Below are positions 34,226 through 44,520 of a DNA stretch of 64,000 nucleotides, piece by piece. Location: contig CM037833.1 of the NCBI GenBank assembly GCA_021234535.1, positions 4,222,397-4,286,396 on the forward strand, read 5' to 3'. The notes beneath the pieces were generated by a model. It saw only the letters and a list, made by a program, of their open reading frames with translations, did not search any database and was not told where the DNA came from. The DNA comes from Stichopus chloronotus. Lineage: Eukaryota; Echinodermata; Holothuroidea; Aspidochirotida; Stichopodidae. How positions within the stretch are numbered: position 1 is the first letter of the stretch; the number at the start of each line of letters is the position of its first letter. The position numbers were made by a program, and so were the translations under genes.

Positions 34226-35640
34226 TTACCACAATGCATCCTCATCATAGTGCATTTTTGTTGGATCTTGACCGGCACAAAGGGTAGCCGCAAAAGCAAG
34301 GGCAAAAACACCACAAGAAGAGCCATCTTTTTGCTGCGTTACGTCAATTACATGAATGAATATTTCAGACTCTTTTGTCTGCAATAAACATGCAGCGGCT
34401 TTCACAATATCAAGTGGGTGAGATTGTTTGATGCGGATAAAACTATCATATAGAGATACATTTGGGCCTGACCTACCTATATTACTTAAGACTACCCAAT
34501 GAGAGTTGGTCATATTGACCACCTGAACAAATTCGATAGCTTCTGGAACAAAACCAGTAGACTGCATGAAAAGTGTATCTTGAAGTCCACCGACGACAGA
34601 TGAGTCTTTCAAAATAGTCTGTCCAGCATTTATAATAATATCATTTAACCATTTCCTTTCTAGTAAAATTGATCTTTCATTTTCGGTGAGACTGAGGTGT
34701 GGTAGCCACATGACAGGTTTTCTTTTCTTTGGTTTGCTTTTTTTGGTAGGCTTTTGTAAATTAGGCTCATTTCCTCGTTTTCTTGTTCTGTCTATTTTAT
34801 CATGTTGTTTTGTTTCCTCTGATTTCTTTGTCTGTTCTGATTGTATTGTTTGATCTAATTGTTGTGGGCCTTTGCCAAGATTTTCCCCCACGTCATGTTG
34901 CTTCGAAGAAGTACCGTCCTCTTCCACTGGCGGCGGATTTCCACAGTGGAGTCCTATCTTACCCAAATTGATAAATTGAAGCGGAGTACCCATGTTCTTT
35001 GATAATGTTTGCATCTGAATTCTATTCCTATCCCTATTTCTCAAATCTAATATACTTCTGAATAAAAATATGTATTTCACAGGGGTCATCTGATTCAAGA
35101 AATAGTTGTTTTTATTAATCTCACTATGTAATTGTTCCTGTGCCTGAGTGTTTATTTTGCCAAATAACTGAGGCACAAACTGTACCCGTCGTAATATTTC
35201 AAATTCCCCTTTGGTATTTCCCTCATGTAAACGGTCAAACAGACAATTTTTTGATAAGCTACCATTTTTAACCAAATTCATTGTCCTTGCAGATGGTTCA
35301 GCAAGCATTCCATTGTTTGGACGGAACATCTCGGGAAACCGTTTATTCCCATGTGCAGCTACCATGTTTGCCATGTCCACAATAACGACATTCGGCATAT
35401 ATTTCATTGACTGAAGTAAGTCAACAATGTCCCGAGGGCTTTCAGCTCTGAGCAAAATTTTTGCTGCATAGACTATGCCGTGTGGACAAACCACCGAAGC
35501 CCAACCGCCAGTGGAACCTTGTAATTTTGAAAACAATTTGTCAAATTTTGTGCTGTCCTTAACCAACGTGTCTCGAATTTTCTTAATAATGTCTACTTTA
35601 GTCATTTTGAAAACCCCCCTTATCCCAACCTCTCGTCCTA
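34226..35640 (-). pseudogene. KDZ-type transposase core with Ulp1-like SUMO protease
   Basis: A 459-codon frame. Residues about 35-200 hold VCPHGIVYAAKILLRAESPRD, VVIVDMANMVAAHGN (likely the catalytic Asp), FDRLHEGNTKGEFEILRR, then INTQAQEQL and NKNNYFLNQM. A Lys/Gln-rich linker (about 240-300) ends in a basic KKSKPKKRKP stretch that could be a nuclear signal. Residues about 305-459 are a Ulp1/SENP-like cysteine protease: a WLNDIIINAGQ start, the catalytic His in SHWVVL, Asp in LYDSF, and Cys in DGSSCGVFAL. All three catalytic residues are present. The frame enters from the preceding ORF by a shift near 35620 and ends at a TAA followed in the same frame by the PHD module. Confidence 0.72.
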
Positions 35641-37090
35641 TTTCTCGTGCAGAATTTCAATCAGTCTTTCCTGTGTAAACTCCCTAGCATCACTTTCAAG
35701 GAGCCCGCTTCCCCTGTGAATTTTTCTGTGTTCTGTGTTTAGAATAATGTTGTCTTTTCTCGTAGCATTTCCTATGTATGGTGACCAATATGTAAATGAT
35801 GGTGATATACTGTAAGGATTAGTTAGAACATTGCCTGATAAACCAGAAGCCAGGAGGTTACTTTCTACGTCACTCCAAAATTGATGGCAATCAACTACAT
35901 CATTGTCTTCTGATTCATCAGGCAGTTCCAAACTGGACACATCAAATCTAAACGCACCTTTCTTGTCATCATCTAGGATGACTATCTCAGGATGGTGACC
36001 ACAAATAATACAATGGAAATGATAATGCCTTACACAAATGGCTTGGAAATGAAGGAAACTATTTATAATATTCTGAGGTCTAATGTTAACATCTAGCTGC
36101 TTATTAATGAGCTCTGTGTGGCGACCCAATGCAATTGAACATTCTATACCTTTCTCTAGTCTAACAGTTCTAATGAAACCAGAAACACATCGTTGTAATT
36201 ATGAACGCCCTCAGTGTATTCCTGATATCTGTACGGCAACTGACATTCTCTGCAAATTTTGAAATAGGTAGCGATATCAGTAAGGAGACCAGTTGACGTT
36301 AAAAGTGTTGCCTTGTCAGATACTTTGATAGGTGGGGAAAGTTCACTCTTACATGATGAGCAGTGACTTTCAGTTGGAATATATTCCACAGGATAGCTGC
36401 CTCCTCTGTTAATGTAAGCAGGTGAAATAGGCCAAGGAATACTTTTGTTCTGCTTTATGTAGTCGCACATTCGCTTGACGATATCCTCACTTTCTGGGGG
36501 ATATGTTACATTGACATAGGAAAAACTATCTGCTTCTTTAAGTTGTATGTTTGTAATATAGCTACCCTCCATTATGCACACACGACCGACTCTGCTTGCA
36601 GCAGACAATTCAGCGTTGATGCTTCACTGTCGTACGTTACAACACACCTGCCAAGCCGTGCGAAATAGTTTATAGTTGAATTGTATACTGAAAAGTGTTG
36701 GTAACGGTTACCAGGATTACCAGGAAATTTCACAATGACACTTACACCATTTTGGACAGCCTCCCTGTGTAAGTCTCGAGCTTGATTAATTGACAGTTGT
36801 GTTAAAGAGTTTTCTGATAGTGATAAATTTTCATTGTGAGAGATACAAGAATCCACTCTTTTTAGATGGTTGCACTGGTACGAACGTAAATTATTATTTC
36901 TTGCAATGGTTATTTCTTGCATACATTGTTTTTGCTCCCACATAATAATTGGATTGGAATCGTGTAGCTTTCTCTGGACATGGACAGGATAATCAACACC
37001 CTTCGAAGTCTTACGGACAAGAAAAATAGAATTGACATGATCTACACATATCCCACTATTTTGCATAGTGACCCCATGTTTTAATTTCAT
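35638..37090 (-). pseudogene. Zisupton/KDZ-like polyprotein, middle part
   Basis: Three frames: 37090-36572 (HGVTMQNSGICVDHVNSIFL, YPVHVQRKL, then CNHLKRVDSCI), 36608-36156 (SHCSSCKSELSPP, ICRECQLPYRYQEYTEGVHNYNDVFL) and 36129-35638 (HFHCIICGHHPEIVILDDD, then KKGAFRFDVSSLEL). At the first junction a third frame carries CCKQSRSCVH, the expected Cys-His cluster, so at least two shifts fall within about 40 nt there. The order matches the N-terminal half of this transposase family. Confidence 0.65.
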
Positions 37091-37104
37091 GTGTCTTTTT
37101 AGAT

Positions 37105-37869
37105 TTACCTAGGACATTTCTCCTTTACATATTTCTTCCTTTTTGTTTCAACCCATCGTGTGGGTGACCTATCTTTGTTTTGCAATACAACGTCACCACT
37201 ATCATCTCCCGATCCCTCAGAGACAAATTTCTCTTCATGATCGTCTTCACGATCAGTAACGTTTCCACTACCAACTTCACACGTAGCCTCTTTACTGTCA
37301 CTAGCAGAGTTATCAACCGATACATGATCAAAATCTTCACAAGTTTCCTTATCAATTACCACATCACCTTCACTAGAACATTCTGAGGATTGCCTAGAAT
37401 CCTTGTCGTAAATCTGACCTGACATGGTCACATCTCCACTGTTACTAGATGATTCATCGGTTGAACCATGACCACAATCTCCCTCGCTTTCCTTATTATT
37501 TTCATCGTCAGAACCAGACCTATCCCCATCTTCACCACCAATGGTAATGGAGTCACTGTCATTCACCGACATACATTCATCCATATCGCCAATGAGGTTG
37601 CTGCATTTAATTATGTGGCTTTTGACATCCCTCCGAGATAGAACTTTGTCGCAGGAATAACAATGCACGTGGTACCACCCTGAGATACCTTCATCCAAAC
37701 ACTGCAACTGCTTGCATGGCAAACATAACATTTTCGCTATTTCAACTGATCTATGCACATGGAATTTTTGTAAATGTCTTCTTAATCTAGAGCTCCGCTC
37801 AAAGTACCTGCCTGGACAGAGTAGGCATTCGTATTCCGGAGTCTTCATCCTCCCTTTCATCTTCATCAT
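37105..37869 (-). pseudogene. Zisupton/KDZ-like polyprotein, N-terminal zinc-finger and acidic region
   Basis: A 254-codon frame. It opens with a C2H2-like finger (YECLLCPGRYFERSSRLRRHLQKFH), then CLPCKQLQC and WYHVHCYSCDKVLSRRDVKSH. A long Asp/Glu/Ser-rich linker (about residues 95-235) and a basic end follow. The last Cys-Pro leads, after a shift near 37100, to VNLKRHMKLKH, so a second finger is split by the break. No upstream exon was found. Confidence 0.55.
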
Positions 37870-38182
37870 ACCTTTTCTTCCAATCTACTATCTACCCATT
37901 CTCTCTCGCACCCAGGCACACAATAATATCTAAAAGAAACAACAAGGTACACATGGTTTTAAATATTGTTATATATATATATTTAGGAATAAATTCAATT
38001 ATTTAGACAACTCATATTCGTTTACAACGTTGTTTCGTGCAGGTGGTACTGCACTCATCAGAACGTATATGGCGAGTGACTGTGTATAGACTAGGAAGGA
38101 AAAGAAAACAGAGCAAATGACACAGTAGCATTGCAGGTGCAGTCAAGCTTGGCTATACTGGTGATAATGGCATTGTGATAGG

Positions 38183-40240
38183 CTAAGGCGGTTTAACGTT
38201 GCTTAGCAGAAATTTCTTGCAGTGTCTGCAAGCAGATAAGAGCTCATTCCTCTTGTTAAGGGTGGCCATGTGCGGTCTACAGAGAATGAAAAACTTTTCC
38301 CAATCGCAAAGATCACATCTGTTAGATACTGGGTTGTAGAATTTGGCTTTTTTCAGGATTTTCCAGGATACGCTATAATTTACATTGTTTTCTTTAAGGT
38401 TCCAAATATGTTCACTTAGTTTGGTGCTGTGCTTCTTTGACTTGGAATTAAACGATTTGTGATTATTATATCTAAGTTTGAAAGTCCCTTCTGTGTGTCC
38501 GATGTATGTTTGAGGGGGGGGGGTTGCCGTCGTCGCTCGACACTGTGGCCTGGTAAATAACGGATTCTGTTTTGCAGTTTCCGGGTAGGGGGCAGTAGTT
38601 CGGCTCTCTGCAATTGCAGCCGCTGGGAGAGTTGTTCTTGGTAGGGCCGGCGAGTTTGGATTTGTTGTGTGCGCTCACGATTTGTTGGAGGTTGGGCATA
38701 CATCCGTAGCTGACTTGGACGGTATTTCGATTGAAGATTTTATGGAGGATGTGGTCCGTTGGGAAGGATGTGTCGAGAATTTTGAGGAAGGTCCGTCCTA
38801 CGTTGGTAGATACGTTTTTGCTGAAGGGTGGGTTGTACCAGGTGATTTTTCGATTCCTTTGGGGTCTTTTTGCTTGGCTGGTGGTTGGCGAGGTGAATTG
38901 TAGGTCGTGGTTGTATCCGCTTTTTTTCAAGGCATCCTGGTACACAGGTTTGACTTTGTTGAATGCACTTTCATCGTGGGAAAGTGAGGACAGGCGCTTG
39001 TTGATGGCTTCTGGTATATGTTTGATGATGGCGGGAGGGTGGTTGGACTTCGTGTGGACGTATAGCGTGGTGTTGTTTGGTTTTTGGTATGGCGTGTAGG
39101 TGCCGTTTCTTAAGTCTAATGTGACGTCCAGAAAGTTAACTATGTTTTTGTTTGCTTCGATAGTTACGTCCGTGTTGGTGGAAAATGGCACAGAGGCCTT
39201 TTTTGACTGATTCGATTGTTCTTGGTGGGGCATTGATTGCGCCTAGACCATCGTCGCGGTATAGGCCGAAGTTGGGTCCGTACTTTGCCGTGATTTGGTT
39301 TAGAAGGAAGAGCCCAACTAATTCGCACGTCTCGGCTCCGTCGTAGCTGCCCATCGTTACGTCGAAAAGTCTGGCTGAGTCTTTCTTCCCCAATGGTTTC
39401 TTGTCGCTGTACAAACATGACCACCTTTGCTTGTGTGATGATTTCTCGTTCATCTGCAGTGATGTTGGTGTGGTGCGAGGCAAAGTTGAGGGCCTCGTTC
39501 AAAAGATCCAAGGTGATGGATGGGTAGAATTCAACCACGTCGAAAGCAATGAATGAGTGGTGGTTTTTGTTCTCGATATTGCGGAACCAATTTAGGAGGG
39601 AAGCTGTGTTTTTCCACTGGTTGAGTTGTAGCTTCTTTTGGATAGATTGGTTGATTCGGTCGAGTATACGTTTGCTAATTTTTCCGATTTCTGACTTGGT
39701 TGGGTTCATTAGCCTGCAGGTGGGTTTGTTCTGAAAGTTCGGTTTGTGGTCTTTTAGGGTGATGAAGGCTTCTCTTTTAGCTGTTACGTTAATTCGGTCG
39801 GCTAGTTCAAGCCTCTCTGCGATGCGCTTGGCTTGTAGGTCCATTTTCGTAGTTTCCTGGGTGTTGATTGATTTGTATGATTTTGTTATGTTTTTCTTTA
39901 GGAGTGAGCTGTATGTCTGTGGATCAATTTTGTAGAAGTTAGTTGTTTTGAGACTAATTGAGAAAACAGAACACCTACTCAGAAGGATGAGATGGAAAGC
40001 ATTTTTCTTCCTTAACCCGGAGAGCAAGTCCGGTCAACACCCGAAATGGCAAACATCGAAGACAGCGTACTCAATATGGTACAGAACATCCAATTCAGAG
40101 ATGTCAACTGCCAATTTCAGAGACAATTAACCCGAAGCATCGCTGTAAACATCAGGCAATGCGACGCCCTGCTAGTACCAGCTGACAAAACAACTAACTT
40201 CTACAAAATGGATCCACAGACATACAGCTCACATCTATAG
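38183..40240 (-). mobile_element. Penelope-like element with GIY-YIG endonuclease, 5' end inverted
   Basis: On the minus strand from 39950 down: AFITLKDHKPNFQNKPTCRL and EIGKISKRILDRIN, then FIAFDVVEFYPSIT (first catalytic Asp), GSYDGAETCELVG, and YRDDGLG (catalytic box). TIEANKNIVNFLDVTLDL follows, then CNCREPNYCPLPGNC, VIYQATV and, after a shift at a nine-C run, TYIGHTEGTFKLRYNNH, the GIY-YIG nuclease. It ends at TAG (38183-38185). RT frames change near 39430 and 39200. From 39955 to 40240 the strand flips: the plus strand encodes LRRMRWKAFFFLNPE and ALLVPADKTTNFYKMDPQ, which is the N-terminus of the same protein. Confidence 0.85.
39904..39949 (-). repeat. Inverted duplicate at the Penelope inversion point (partner 40187-40232)
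   Basis: The 46 bases here, read on the minus strand, match 40187-40232 on the plus strand with about two differences. Both encode KTTNFYKxDPQTYSS. This marks the overlap between the two halves of the inverted copy. Confidence 0.85.
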
Positions 40241-41625
40241 TACAGGTCACGTAAATGACAACATACCTGTTGACCGACTGTTTCCGCGCTCCCTCCTTAC
40301 TCAGGTGAATGCCGTCTCTAGCGAACATGTTTCGACATCTGGTGCCATCGTTCCGCACGATTGTACTTTGACACCACTGCTCAAAATATGCTCCCACTTC
40401 CTTGCATATTCTGTGAATCATATTGTTTGCCTCTCCAATACGCTTGTCGTAGGTGTCCAATCGCGGCGCTAACTCCATAACAAACAGCTAAATAAAGAGA
40501 AAAGTATGAAACTACAATCTTGGACAAAATTCCTTGGGACACCCCGAGCCCCCGTTCAATGTTGGCTATAGGATTGCTGTTCAAAGGGTACATTCACTTC
40601 TATAGCGCAACATTGGAAAGGGGCGCGGGGTTTCATGTTATCGTCTCACCTAAAATTCAGTATTTTATTTGCAACATACGACAAAGATTGTAGCATTACG
40701 AAGAAATAGTTCAAATATATTTGTATCGAAATATCTTCATAGTTTAAGTATTTTGAGTCAGTAGTTGGGGTAACAAGTCTACCTAGATCTATTCGAAAGA
40801 ATGCAATTTGTAGTGCATATACTGACATAAGTCGACATTTTAGTGGGTTTTTACACATACCATAATCATTACTTTTGTAGGCATCGTTTTTAACCCCTAC
40901 CCCCTTCCGAAATAGATATGTAAGTTGATTCAACTGTAGTTTACTTACACATTCATTATACATACAGACCAGAATAAACTGTCAATAGTTAAGATACAAC
41001 TTAATAACAGTGCCGATAGAAACGCACAATAAACAGAACCTTAGTAAGAATGTTCGCTTCTCATCTACCATCAAGTTATTCTGAGCTGCTGAATTCAGGC
41101 AAAAGACTGACAATTTTTAAAGAAGCATACGATAGCCTAGTTCTGAGATACGTTATGATAACTCTGCTGGCAAACATCGATTATCATTTGACAATACGAC
41201 GTCCCATGCATCCAACATTCCAATGTCCACCCAAGTTCTTTGAACAGTTCTCCAGTTTTTATTTTATGATAAATTATCAATTTATCTAAAAAGTGATATA
41301 TCATGAAAACTGTGTTTTCAGATCAGTCGTTACAAAGTTTTATGGAAATTGCTCAAACAGTTCTCAAAATATGCTGGAAATTCAAATTTGCAGCATTTGT
41401 TTTCAGACCTAAAGGAAAATATTTTATAAGGGGGTTTCGACAATGCCGTAGATGTATCAATTGTTTTACTCACTGGTACACCCAGGAACTTTTCGAGTGC
41501 AGCACCCACCAGTCTCCTGAAGTCTTGCTCATTTCGGTCTGCACGTGAACAGTTGTCGATATGTTGTTTGTCCCGACTGATAGGAACACCATACAAGGAT
41601 CGTTCCCTTGGTAAAATCTGATCTC
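40233..41625 (-). pseudogene. SGNH/GDSL hydrolase-like remnant, two exons
   Basis: The first exon starts at 41625 after TTTATTGCAG and encodes PCMVFLSVGTNNI, with a GxN box like block III of SGNH hydrolases. After a frame change comes QDFRRLVGAALEKFLGVPV. A second open piece (40478-40233) reads PRLDTYDKRIGEANNMIHRIC and MFARDGIHLSKEG, where DGIH matches the catalytic Asp-x-x-His of block V. Proteins of this type occur in LINE ORF1s and in invertebrate repeats. The active-site Ser exon is not seen. A MITE lies in the presumed intron. Confidence 0.45.
40512..40693 (+). mobile_element. MITE copy 1
   Basis: It begins CTACAATCTTGGACAAAAT and ends GATTGTAG. The body (CAATGTTGGCTATAGGATTG, TATAGCGCAACATTGGAA, TTTCATGTTAT) matches the reverse complement of 59702-59905. 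The right inverted repeat lacks about 20 bases compared with the other copy. Confidence 0.75.
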
Positions 41626-41694
41626 CTGCAATAAATATGAATTACTTGTAAATTATCTGTGCAATAAACGTTCTATTAAGTTAAGGGATGTCTT

Positions 41695-42150
41695 CCAGTC
41701 GAATATTGTGAGGAACAAAAGTCCAAGGGCACTATGGTTCCTTGCATGAAGATCACCTGATGGTACCACTACCATGGTATTAATGTGGCACAATCTCAAC
41801 CAAATATACTACAATCTGCAGGAGAAGTATTTTTTCACACCATTCCATAAAATGGTCCACATGGTCCATTCAGGACCTTCGACCCAATAATCTTGAACAA
41901 GCCAAAGGAACCACTTCCATGGCAATTGCGTGACACAACGTCACCTAGTATCATGCAATCTGGACGAGAAGAAGCATTTTGCATTATTTCAAAAAATGGC
42001 CCATTTGAACCTTGGACTCAAAAGTCATGAATATCCCGAATGCAACACTACCATGGTAGTAATGTGACACAATCTCATCTTAGTACAATACAATCTGTAG
42101 GAGAATAAGCATTTGGCATAATTGCAAAAGTTGGGCCTTCAAGCCCCCTA
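41695..42150 (-). repeat. Tandem ~140-bp repeat array, copy 2 (reverse orientation)
   Basis: Three units. CCATGGTATTAATGTG(G/A)CACAATCTCA-like text occurs near 41773, 41919 and 42052; CAATCTG(C/G/T)AGGAGAA near 41814, 41958 and 42099. Read on the minus strand the units match 4840-5290. Confidence 0.75.
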
Positions 42151-43048
42151 TACCCTTTGACGCCGACAGATTGTTCACTCTTTATGGCACATACCCCAAG
42201 TATCATTACTCACAAGTTTCAAGAAACTGCATAAACACTGAGAGGGAGACATCGATTGTAAACAAATACAGTGAAAGCCTCATCGCAACAGCTTGCACAA
42301 GCTACACAGTGCCAGCTAAGAAAACTTACTTATCCTACAACAATACAAAATATAAGAAATAATTTTCAATTAATATTTTAATTGCTGATTAATTTTAATG
42401 CATCACCTATTTCTTTTAATGTTATTCGAAATTTCACACATAAAATGTTTCCATCGGAATGACTATGATGAGACCGCTTATAGTGATCGTATTCAACACA
42501 CTTGCAAAAAGCTTAGGTACCCTTTAAAATCAATGGAGTCTCCCCAAACCTAAATTGCGACTCTCGCAATGTTCTTTCATTAATAGTAGTGCACTGAGGG
42601 TATCTACGTAGGTGAAACTAAGACTCCCTTTCGCCACAAAAAGTCTAATCATTACAGGATTTCCGGTGGCAAAGCGCGGTAGTCAAAATGGACATTCTGT
42701 TAATGAGTCATCTCAAAGTCATTGCAAACAAGTTTCCCTGTAATGAAAACCGTAAGCACGCCGAAATAAACTTGATTTGGAAGCTATAATTCACATATCA
42801 CGGGGCTAAACAAAGACCTCGGTGTCATAAACCTGTAGACGTTCCATCAGGCTACGTAATTGTTTACCTTTTCAATTATCATCTATCAGATTCTGTCTTA
42901 ATTTGTATTTCCTGCTTACGACTTAATTCCTTAGCTATACACATTTTGGTTTTCTGCTCTCGCTGAAGAAGGTGCAAGGGGATCCTAAATCATCGAATTA
43001 AATCCGTATTATTTCGTTCTCTGCGAGTTAACCAGTTATGATAGTCTA
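42151..43048. other. Non-coding stretch; nothing recognised
   Basis: AT-rich DNA with short open frames only and no family resemblance. Confidence 0.45.
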
Positions 43049-43064
43049 TATATACACACACACA

Positions 43065-43132
<68 letters not shown>
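43049..43132. repeat. (CA)n/(TA)n microsatellite
   Basis: A short (AC) run passes into an uninterrupted run of about 30 TA units ending at about 43131. Confidence 0.95.
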
Positions 43133-43136
43133 CGCT

Positions 43137-43500
43137 AATTCCTTTCATATGGGGAAATAGTTTAAAAGTCGCCCATAAGGGGAAAAAACGTATATATCGC
43201 TGTAATATCTACACCGATCGTTTCTGTTTGACAGGAAGAGTGTATGGTACTCGTGTGATAGCGTCCGTGGCAGCCACATTATGTTTTGCGCCGTTTCTAC
43301 CAAGAGAACAGATATAAGTTTTTACAAGCCAAAAATTCTTCCCTTTTGCGTTTTCTAACTACGAATGGGTATTTACGGGGAAGAGTTTATATTTCCCTTT
43401 TCTCATGGTCGTATATTTCCCCTTGGAGAAATCTTATATGTTCCCCATATGTATACAGTCTAACTTATAATTGCCCTTATGGTTTATCTACAAAGACAAG
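43137..43500 (+). repeat. GGGGAAATATA repeat family, copy 1
   Basis: ATGGGGAAATAG, CATAAGGGGAAAA, TATATTTCCC(C) and the end ATAATTGCCCTTATGGTTTA occur through this block. The end phrase recurs at about 45941-45962, and the phrase AAATATATTTCACCTTATGG is the core of the array at 56.8-58.8 kb. Confidence 0.5.
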
Positions 43501-43639
43501 TCAAAACAGTTTTACGAAAACGATAACTTGATGCGAAATGATTCGATATCTTTCAAAATATTTGCAGTTCTGGCTTGTGGTGCTGATGGAAGTACACACT
43601 GGTTGATGATAGAGTACCTTTATAGGGAAAGTTGATGAT

Positions 43640-44520
43640 GGACAAGGGCGCCGTTTCGTTTTGAAAATTGGTGGGGACGTAACTATCTAAGCGGAGCGCG
43701 ACCTTGGGTTCGCGCGGAGAGAACCAGAAATTGTTTTGACACATGTACCCCACAGATTGCCGGAAATTGCATTTCCCAGACACAATTATGATCAAAAATT
43801 GGATATTCAATTTAATAGTTCACGGTTTTAAATGTTTCATGAAAAATAGCAATTAAAAAAATACAAGAATAAGAGTTACTGATGATAAATTTATCAAATA
43901 CAAACATCATAATGAGCCGACATAAAACAAGAAATAAGTCCATCTTCACCTTCCTTCACCGCCATCTGGACTCCGCAGTTGGGCGTGGGGTCACATTAAT
44001 ATGTGCTGGGAACTACACGCAAGTTCACGCAACAACAATGTACCCACGTAGGCATAGTAATAGGGTTAGGGTAATATACGTAGATATGTAGGGCCTATAT
44101 ATGCAACCGCATAAGTATATGCATACGCATACGTACGCATAGGTATAAGGTTAGGATGGGCTATACGTAGGTGTATGCGACAAAGGCTGGTGTTGGTTTG
44201 GGCTGCTGGAGACATGGTTGAAGTTAGCACCACCGGGTAGCATACATCAATGAAACAAGCAACAAGTAAGGCTGCCAATTAACGTATCAGACTCGTTTCC
44301 ATCTTTTGCATTCGCTCATTCATTAGTTTTGTTGCTTATTTTGATAACGCCTAATGGGCACTTGAGATCTTTACGACTAACGCGGTATAGTAGGATATCA
44401 TGGATGGTGGGGATATGGTATACCATGTCCCCACCTCTGAAATTTTTGGTGGGGACGCGTCCCCTTGTCCCTGCGGGAAACGGCGCCCGTGATGATGGAG
44501 CAAGTCGGCCAAGCCTTGGC
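43640..44520. repeat. Two GC-rich repeat fragments (GGCGCCGTTTC / GAAACGGCGCC) with unassigned DNA between
   Basis: At 43649-43682 the text GGGCGCCGTTTC precedes TTGGTGGGGACG. At 44450-44490 TTGGTGGGGACGCGTCCCC precedes GGGAAACGGCGCC. Shared words in altered order and orientation suggest pieces of one dispersed element. The family is unknown. Confidence 0.35.

Larger units (their letters stand above)
33494..37869 (-). mobile_element. Zisupton/KDZ-like DNA transposon polyprotein, interrupted
   Basis: A minus-strand coding unit of nearly 1,450 codons. In order it holds an N-terminal C2H2-like region and acidic linker, a second finger half joined to HGVTMQNSGICVD, a CxCC...CxH (SWIM-like) cluster, a CxxC region, the core VCPHGIVYAAKILLRAESPRD...NKNNYFLNQM, a Ulp1-type protease, a PHD finger and a SprT-like metalloprotease. 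The core motifs are those of the transposase family called Zisupton in fish (KDZ in wider surveys) and of its domesticated relative HMGXB3. Breaks: frame changes near 37100, 36590, 36140 and 35620, and one TAA at 34226-34228. No terminal inverted repeats were found. The assignment rests on motif memory, not on a search. Confidence 0.68.

Noticed and set aside
44060..44075. TAGGGTTAGGG text
   Set aside because: Two units only; chance match.
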